In this document: piece after piece, positions 59,401 to 64,000 of the stretch
How positions within the stretch are numbered: the stretch's first letter is position 1
Layout of the letters: every line of letters begins with the position of its first letter
Source of the DNA: Oscarella lobularis
Lineage: Eukaryota; Porifera; Homoscleromorpha; Homosclerophorida; Oscarellidae
NCBI RefSeq assembly: GCF_947507565.1
Contig: NC_089193.1
Coordinates: forward strand, 1 to 64,000
Length of the DNA: 64,000 nt
Direction of reading: 5' to 3'
Translations under genes and position numbers: made by a program
Notes under the pieces: model-generated
The model's database searches: none
What the model saw: only the letters and a program-made list of their open reading frames with translations
Told to the model about the DNA's origin: nothing

Positions 59401-59640
59401 TTGACAGACATGTACCTAAAAACGGGCAACAGTTAAGATAGATGCAATAATTAAATGACCGTCACAATCCACGTGACTTACTGACGAGTCTCCTCCCCCG
59501 CTCGCTCGGAGGCGGGGTCAAGCTGCGAACACAAACGAAAAATCGCCTTACTGTCGAGGCTTACCTAAACTCGCCACGCACACTTCCCGAGCATCATCGC
59601 ATCTTCAGCTTCTCCGATTCAATGATTGCAAAGAGCCTAA

Positions 59641-60050
59641 AAGGGGACCCCTCTCGATAAACGATAGTACGAGACGTAGACGCTGCTAAGAGACGCGCGC
59701 GGAGCAGCGAACGTCGCGAACGACGCACTGAGCGACGCACGTGGCGAAGAAAAGCCCTCGCACGCCTCTAAAAAACACCAGACGAAGCACAAACCTGCAG
59801 GCGTGACGACAGGCTGCGTGCGTGGCGACAGGCAGCGTCCGTTCGCCTTCCGATCGAGCGAGAAGCGAGCGAGGAATCCGCGTGGCTGCTGCTCCGCTAT
59901 CTGCACGAATGATGTCGGCTGTTGTCTGCGATTGCGTGAGACGAAATACTAGAAGGCGTTTTGAAGCGTGCGATTGACGTCCTAATTGTCTGTGCAAGAT
60001 AGGAAAGTATAGTCACGTGCTTATTTAACCTGGTGTTTGACAGCTGGTAT
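59641..60050. promoter_or_regulatory. CpG-rich region between divergent transcripts E and C
   Basis: This stretch is rich in CG (for example gacgcgcgcggagcagcgaa) and lies between the first candidate exon of minus-strand E (59636) and that of plus-strand C (about 60060-60170). A shared bidirectional promoter would fit. No TATA box is placed convincingly. Minus-strand frames of about 90-100 codons overlap it but lack an ATG start or known domain. Confidence 0.35.
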
Positions 60051-61740
60051 TGATTCGGTTGTTGTCCGGGGGGTTGCGTGTATACGGGGTTGTGACTTCA
60101 GTCATTTGTTTGAAACGACTCCATATGAGACAAAGGGGACGAAGGAGGACGGATTCGGCTGTCGCGAAGGGTAAGTTATGCATTCGCGTGTCATTTCGCA
60201 CCGCACGTTCCGGTTCTGGGGCCCTATTCGCCTTCGACGGATTTTACTACTACTTTCCTTCGTTCCCTTCGCGATTTTGAGAGTTTAAACTTCTCACGGT
60301 GAGGTTTGGAGCGTGTTCGGGGGTCCGTTAACGTTGCGCGTAGGAAACTGGGTGCCCGAAGGGGGAGAAGCGCGTTTTTCCACGATTTTCGCAGTCGCGA
60401 GCGTTTTATACTGCGCGGCTGGGTTTAAAACGGGGTCCTGTGTCTTTGTTCCGTTTGTGTCTCTCCGAAGTAGTCGTTTTCTGTTTCTTGGGGAGGTTTT
60501 CTTAGTTCCATAGGTGGACGTGTACTTATTTTTTATTTTTTTATTTTTTAGTACTTTTTTAGGGGAAAGCATTTTCTTTGAACGAGGAGGTTTGGGACGT
60601 TTTATCGTTCATTGGAATTTTTCAAAGGTAATACCCTGGACAGAATTATTTATTCCTTTCGTTCGCATTGTGACAGTGTTATTAGAAACTCGTGGGGCTC
60701 ATTCAAGGGGTTCAATCAGATAAGTGCCTCGTAGTTTTATGCGTTAATGGGAGCTTTGTGTTTTTGTGTATTATATAGGAAGAAGTCGAGCGGCGATTAG
60801 CATAAGGTATCGGTTTCTTTTTAGTTTTTGGATTATTCTGTACTCTCGTTTTTATCTAGGGGAACTCACTTGGAAGGAAGAACAGAGGACAGAAGACACG
60901 CACAGGGAGGAAAAAGATCGACAGGGACAAAGGAAGGGCAAGTGAAGGAAGATTATCAACAGGTACGGAATTATTTTACATTTGTTTATCACACTTCATT
61001 TTTTTGTTTAGGAACTCACAATGGGATAGGACGAGGATGTGAGAGACGGACAAGGGACACGCACAGGGAAGGAAAGGAATCGACAAGGACAAAGGAAGGG
61101 CAAGTGGAGGAAGATTATCAAGAGGTACGGAATTATTTTACATTTGTTTATCACACTTCATTTTTTTGTTTAGGAACTCACAATGGGATAGGACGAGGAT
61201 GTGGGAGACGGACAAGGGACACGCACAGGGAAGGAAAGGAATCGACAAGGACAAAGGAAGGGCACGTGGAGGAAGACTACCAACAGGTACGGAATTGTTT
61301 TACATTTGTTTATCACACTTCACTTCTTCTATTTCTTTTATTTAGGAACACTCAATGGGATGGAAGGACGATGCATGAGAAAGATAAGGGACACGCACAG
61401 GGAAAGGACGGGATCAACACGGACAAGGGAAGTACAAGTGGAGGAAGGCTATCAACAGGTACGGAATTATTTTGCATTTGTTTATCACACTTCATTTCTT
61501 CTATTTCTTTTATTTAGGAACACTCAATGGGATGGAACGACGATGCAGGAGAAGAACAAGGGCCACGCACAGGGAAAGGAAGGGATCAACTCGGATAAGG
61601 GAAGTACAAGTGGAAGAAGGCTATGACTTACATTTGTTTATCACACTTCATTTCCTTTACTTCCTTTATTTAGGAACACTCAATGAATGGGATGGGACGA
61701 CGATGCAGGAGACGGACAAGGGATAGGGGACCTCAGGGTT
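60040..61740 (+). other. Putative spliced plus-strand transcript C
   Basis: Candidate exons on the plus strand: one ending at 60170 (GAAGG/GTAAGTTATG), which could start at the ATG at 60125; 60563-60627 (65 nt, donor GTAATACC); 60686-60719 (34 nt, followed by ATAAGTGCC); 60779-60806 (28 nt, acceptor TTATATAG, donor GTATCGG); then the exon-like units of array C. The arrangement parallels 9829-10620 in opposite orientation. The 229-codon frame at 60828-61517 is open only if the intron-like parts are kept; spliced exons run into TAG or TGA. No gene family is recognised. Confidence 0.45.
60860..61740 (+). repeat. Array C: 162/172-bp exon/micro-intron-like units
   Basis: Six units. Exon-like parts are 60860-60962 (103 nt), 61012-61124, 61174-61286 and 61346-61458 (113 nt each), 61518 to about 61622, and from 61674. 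Intron-like parts are 49, 49, 59 and 59 nt, start GTACGGAATT and end in a T-rich run with TTTAG. The fifth unit has lost its donor by a deletion (ctatgacttac). The exon part shares GGAAGGGATCAAC with satellite A and GGGACACGCACAGGGAAGG with the matching stretch of satellite B. All length differences between units fall in the intron-like part or the first exon, while 113 nt is kept exactly in three units. Confidence 0.7.
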
Positions 61741-62159
61741 AGGATCAGGGTGGGTCAGGGGTGGGAGTAGGGAGTAGGACGAACGGAACTCGCTTCCCGT
61801 TATAGCAGTATTTTATATACCTGGAGATTGGCATGTTTTGAAAGGTGTCATCAGCCTTCCTATTGTACTTCTTTGTCGTCCAGGGAATATTCGTTTTCTG
61901 TTAATTAATTACTGTTGGGATCATTGCATTATTATTTCTAATTGTTCGTTTTAGGCTCTTATCTCTATGTCATTGGTATGTCTAAGAGATATTGATTGAT
62001 AGAAGGCAAGGAGCTGGGATTTTAAAAGGTACGTCAGCGCCACCATCAAAATTGAATATATGTTTTCATTCATATGGCAACAGGCGACAAAGAAAAGAAC
62101 TAGCAAAATGAAAAATGACTTTATGTGTCTTACTTTGCATTACGTAATAATTTTTTGAT
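61741..62159. other. Unique region, G-rich at its left end
   Basis: 61736-61785 contains gggttagg, cagggt and gggagtagg pieces that look like degenerate telomeric DNA or a G-rich minisatellite. The rest is ordinary AT-rich sequence with no gene seen. Confidence 0.4.
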
Positions 62160-62300
62160 TAGCACTAGGCGCATAATACAATCACGCGCGCTCGCGTCGC
62201 ACGTGCTCGCAGTAGTTAGACGCGAGAACAGCTAGGGTCGCACAACGAGTCGAAAAGTAGGATGAGTCATGTCAAATTTTATTTGAATAAAGTCCCGGAT
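62160..62300 (+). other. CpG-rich start with candidate first coding exon
   Basis: A CpG-rich stretch (cgcgcgctcgcgtcgcac) is followed by ATG at 62262 and 13 codons (MSHVKFYLNKVPD) that end exactly at GTAAGTACA (62301). This would be a phase-0 first exon. No convincing downstream exon was found, so the call is weak. The frame remains open past the donor to 62447. Confidence 0.3.
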
Positions 62301-62309
62301 GTAAGTACA

Positions 62310-62700
62310 AAAATTAAACAGAGTTTCCCCTCTCCTCCATCCACCCCCTCGCCCCACATGGGAGGCAAGGCCAGGTGGGCACCTGCTGTGAGTCAAAGGA
62401 CTCGTGGGGTCACTCCATACTCCCCCGCGGAGGGTGAGCCCGTTTAACCTCCTGGCTCCGAGCCTTGGACTGTGAAAGTGGCAGCTGGGATGTCAGTCCA
62501 CTCACAGGTGCAATTCCAAGGGGCGTCACTGATTTACCCGCCAGTGCTCTGCCTTACGCGGGGAGGCAACTCGATAGCCTCTGCAGAGGTATGGCCTATT
62601 TATCGCTCTTGGCCACAGAGGGATGGCTGCGTCTGCCTCGTCGGATTGGAGGAACAACTACACGGCAAACCAATTGACAAAGGGGAAAACAAAGAAAAGT
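62310..62700. other. GC-rich unrecognised sequence, possibly an old retroelement piece
   Basis: This stretch reads like part of a dispersed repeat or mobile-element leader (cgcggggaggcaactcgata, ccgcggagggtgagcccg), but the family is not recognised. The string cgctcttggccacagag occurs twice, near 62605 and 62762. Overlapping frames of 60-86 codons on both strands have no known domain. Confidence 0.3.
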
Positions 62701-62702
62701 AC

Positions 62703-62745
62703 CTGGCGTCGGCCAAAGTCTCGAGTAGATAAACGTCCGGAACAA
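62703..62745 (-). other. Candidate second exon of minus-strand gene D
   Basis: 43 nt between an acceptor-like GGTCTTTAG and a donor-like CCAG/GTACTTTTC. It is open in the frame that continues from the exon at 62937-63048 (reading LFRTFIYSRLWPTP). The acceptor is weak. A possible last exon ends in TAG near 62600. Confidence 0.3.
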
Positions 62746-62936
62746 CTAAAGACCTATTCGTCGCTCTTGGCCACAGAGGAATTGCTAGCATGAAATATAA
62801 GGTCTATGAGTAATTTTATTAGAAATAGAAAATTACTCAAGGGACTATGAGTAAACTTGGGATACCTCTATAGTTATTACTCTAAGCCTAGTCCTTATGG
62901 AAGACGTTTCTCAACTGAAGCGATGTAACTTCTTAC

Positions 62937-63048
62937 CTCAACATCTGCATAGGGATCCGGATGGTCCTTGACATAGCTACACGCCCGAAGGATATTCTGT
63001 CGCGTTTTCGCGGCCCCAAGGGCCCGCTTGAAACAAGGGAAGATACAC
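62937..63048 (-). CDS. Candidate coding exon of minus-strand gene D
   Basis: 112 nt between an acceptor-like ATTTTTTAG and a donor-like GAG/GTAAGAAG. One frame is open and looks protein-like, with 37 codons including CFKRALGAAKTR, ILRACSYVKD and HPDPYADVE; the other two are less convincing, one having an in-frame TAG. The exon enters with one leftover base and leaves in phase 0. No family is recognised. The next exon upstream could be the one ending at 63937, making an intron of about 890 nt. It is too short to appear in a long-ORF scan. Confidence 0.4.
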
Positions 63049-63169
63049 CTAAAAAATAAAAAAAACAATTTTATTTTTTGGTTGCTATGGCAACGATACT
63101 TTGGCTATCAACAACTCCGGGGTCAGAGAGACCAGATAAAAAATCTCGGCTCTATCTGACAAAGGGAAG

Positions 63170-64000
63170 GCACTTTGCCAACGTCGCAAAGATGTACAAA
63201 AAGCCAAAAAGTTTACGAGTAGAAATTTCACCTAAAAAATTTGACCGACGGCCACCAAACCCTTTCGTCCCTTGCGTACCACCCAATAGAAAATCTCTCC
63301 AGGAAAAATCGCGAACGAATTCCTTCAGGGGACGGAGAAAATCGAAAAACAATTTCGAATTTTCTCGTTCGCGATCAAACGACTTAAAAATCGTGCCATT
63401 TCGCCACGAAACGTCGCACGACGACCGGACCGCGACCAATCGAATCGCCAACGACGACTCTATAAGATTGGTTCAAAGCCATGTCGAAATTCGCGAATTT
63501 TCGACATAAAAACGTGTCAAATAAACAAACACGCCTTCTCGCGTGCTCCGAAATCACCCCACCTTTGCGACGCCGTCGTGCCTCAACGACGCCACGTACG
63601 GCGACGAACGTACCATCGATCGAAACCCTATATCATCTAGTTTTCGATTTTCGATTCGCCGACGGCATACGATACGCCGTTTGTCGTGGAGCGAGCGCGA
63701 AAGTTAAGGGCCACGCCCCCTTTTCGCACATCGAAATCGTCGCAAACGACTCGAAATACGCCACGGAATGCAGCTAAACGCTTCGTAACGTTCCGAAAAC
63801 ATGATTCCGCGTCGAAACGAAACGATTCCAGCGCATTTCGCAGGGCGCGTCGCACCTTGGCGACCCGACGCCTCGATTTCGATCGTTTCGCGCCATTGCG
63901 AACGGTCGAACGGGTTCTAAACTACTCAAGACTCACCTCTTTCACTCTTTTGACTTCGCTCAAGCTTCGAATCTGTCGTTTTGAGCCATTTTCCATTCAT
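63170..64000 (-). other. GC-rich head module, related to 15503-16518
   Basis: Diverged copy of the module at 15.5-16.4 kb. On the minus strand GAAAGAG/GTGAGTCTTG at 63937 is a good donor at the position equivalent to 16307. A plus-strand frame of 143 codons (63078-63509) and minus-strand frames of 70-100 codons lie within it. The best-preserved stretch between the two copies is around 63655-63730 (minus-strand peptide pieces KGGV and STTNG here, KGGV and STANG there). It could be promoter, exon 1 and intron 1 of gene D. The window ends inside it. Confidence 0.45.

Larger units (their letters stand above)
57340..59640 (-). other. Putative spliced minus-strand transcript E
   Basis: Short segments bounded by splice-like sequences follow one another on the minus strand: 59565-59636 (72 nt, donor GTAAGCC), 59482-59522 (41 nt, acceptor GTTTGTGTTCGCAG, donor GTAAGTCACG), 58036-58091 (56 nt, acceptor CCTTTGGCAG, donor GTAAGTGG), 57883-57943 (61 nt, donor GTATCTGTATGG), 57755-57829 (75 nt), then array E. 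The intron between 59481 and 58092 contains the mariner-type insertion; the others are 34-92 nt. No frame stays open across the chain: stops appear in the 61-nt exon in every frame. A noncoding RNA or decayed gene is therefore likelier than a protein gene. Confidence 0.45.

Noticed and set aside
60828-61517. 229-codon plus-strand frame with 54-residue repeats
   Set aside because: It is open only because two repeat units are exactly 162 bp. It includes the T-rich intron-like parts and breaks where units become 172 bp, so it is treated as an exon/intron array, though a repeat protein cannot be fully excluded.
63078-63509. 143-codon plus-strand frame as a protein gene
   Set aside because: The related module at 15.5-16.4 kb keeps an open frame only loosely, no domain is seen, and splice-like signals lie on the opposite strand.

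Overview
The window starts at a chromosome end. Bases 1-745 are an uninterrupted array of CCCTAA, the C-rich strand of a TTAGGG telomere, and the remaining 63 kb is subtelomere dominated by tandem repeats. The telomere type, a Penelope-like retroelement with a GIY-YIG nuclease, a Tc1/mariner-type element and a tRNA-like module fit an animal or a close relative of animals. Candidate introns are very short (34-59 nt) and CpG is not depleted in the gene-like stretches. The species cannot be named from the sequence. No bacterial gene, rRNA gene, intact tRNA gene or CRISPR array was seen.

Layout, left to right: telomere; a 130-bp satellite (about 890-1500); a short interstitial telomere block; a Penelope-like element (about 1808-6172) with its reading frame broken at a C run; a 154-bp satellite A (6258-9828); a GC-rich module (9829-10620); a unique stretch; a second 154-bp satellite B (11780-14720) interrupted by palindromic minisatellites; another GC-rich module (15503-16518); a 38-kb macrosatellite (16519-54375); four further minisatellites (54376-57225); and a gene-like region (57340-64000) holding a mariner-type element and several chains of candidate mini-exons.

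The macrosatellite repeats one fixed order: an AT-rich 22-bp palindromic array, a 363-bp GC-rich core, a second short AT array, then a 15/16-bp palindromic array (monomer ggacaaattgtccca). Five cores are present at spacings of 6.4, 7.6, 7.5 and 10.6 kb, and the junction sequences are nearly identical each time. The fifth core carries a 548-bp insertion with long terminal inverted repeats and an 8-bp target duplication.

The most unusual observation is that four of the tandem arrays (A, B, the 162/172-bp array C at 60.8-61.7 kb and the 115-bp array E at 57.3-57.8 kb) are built from units that each look like one small exon plus one micro-intron, with donor and acceptor sequences in the same orientation in nearly every unit. 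Arrays A, B and C share exon motifs. The modules just upstream of A (minus strand) and C (plus strand) appear to be diverged copies of one another, including a shared intron-like segment that begins with ATAAGTGCC rather than GT. Spliced chains of these units do not keep an open frame, so a family of subtelomeric spliced noncoding RNAs, or a decayed gene family grown by exon duplication, is more likely than a repeat protein. All of this was read by eye: no alignment, splice prediction or database search was run.
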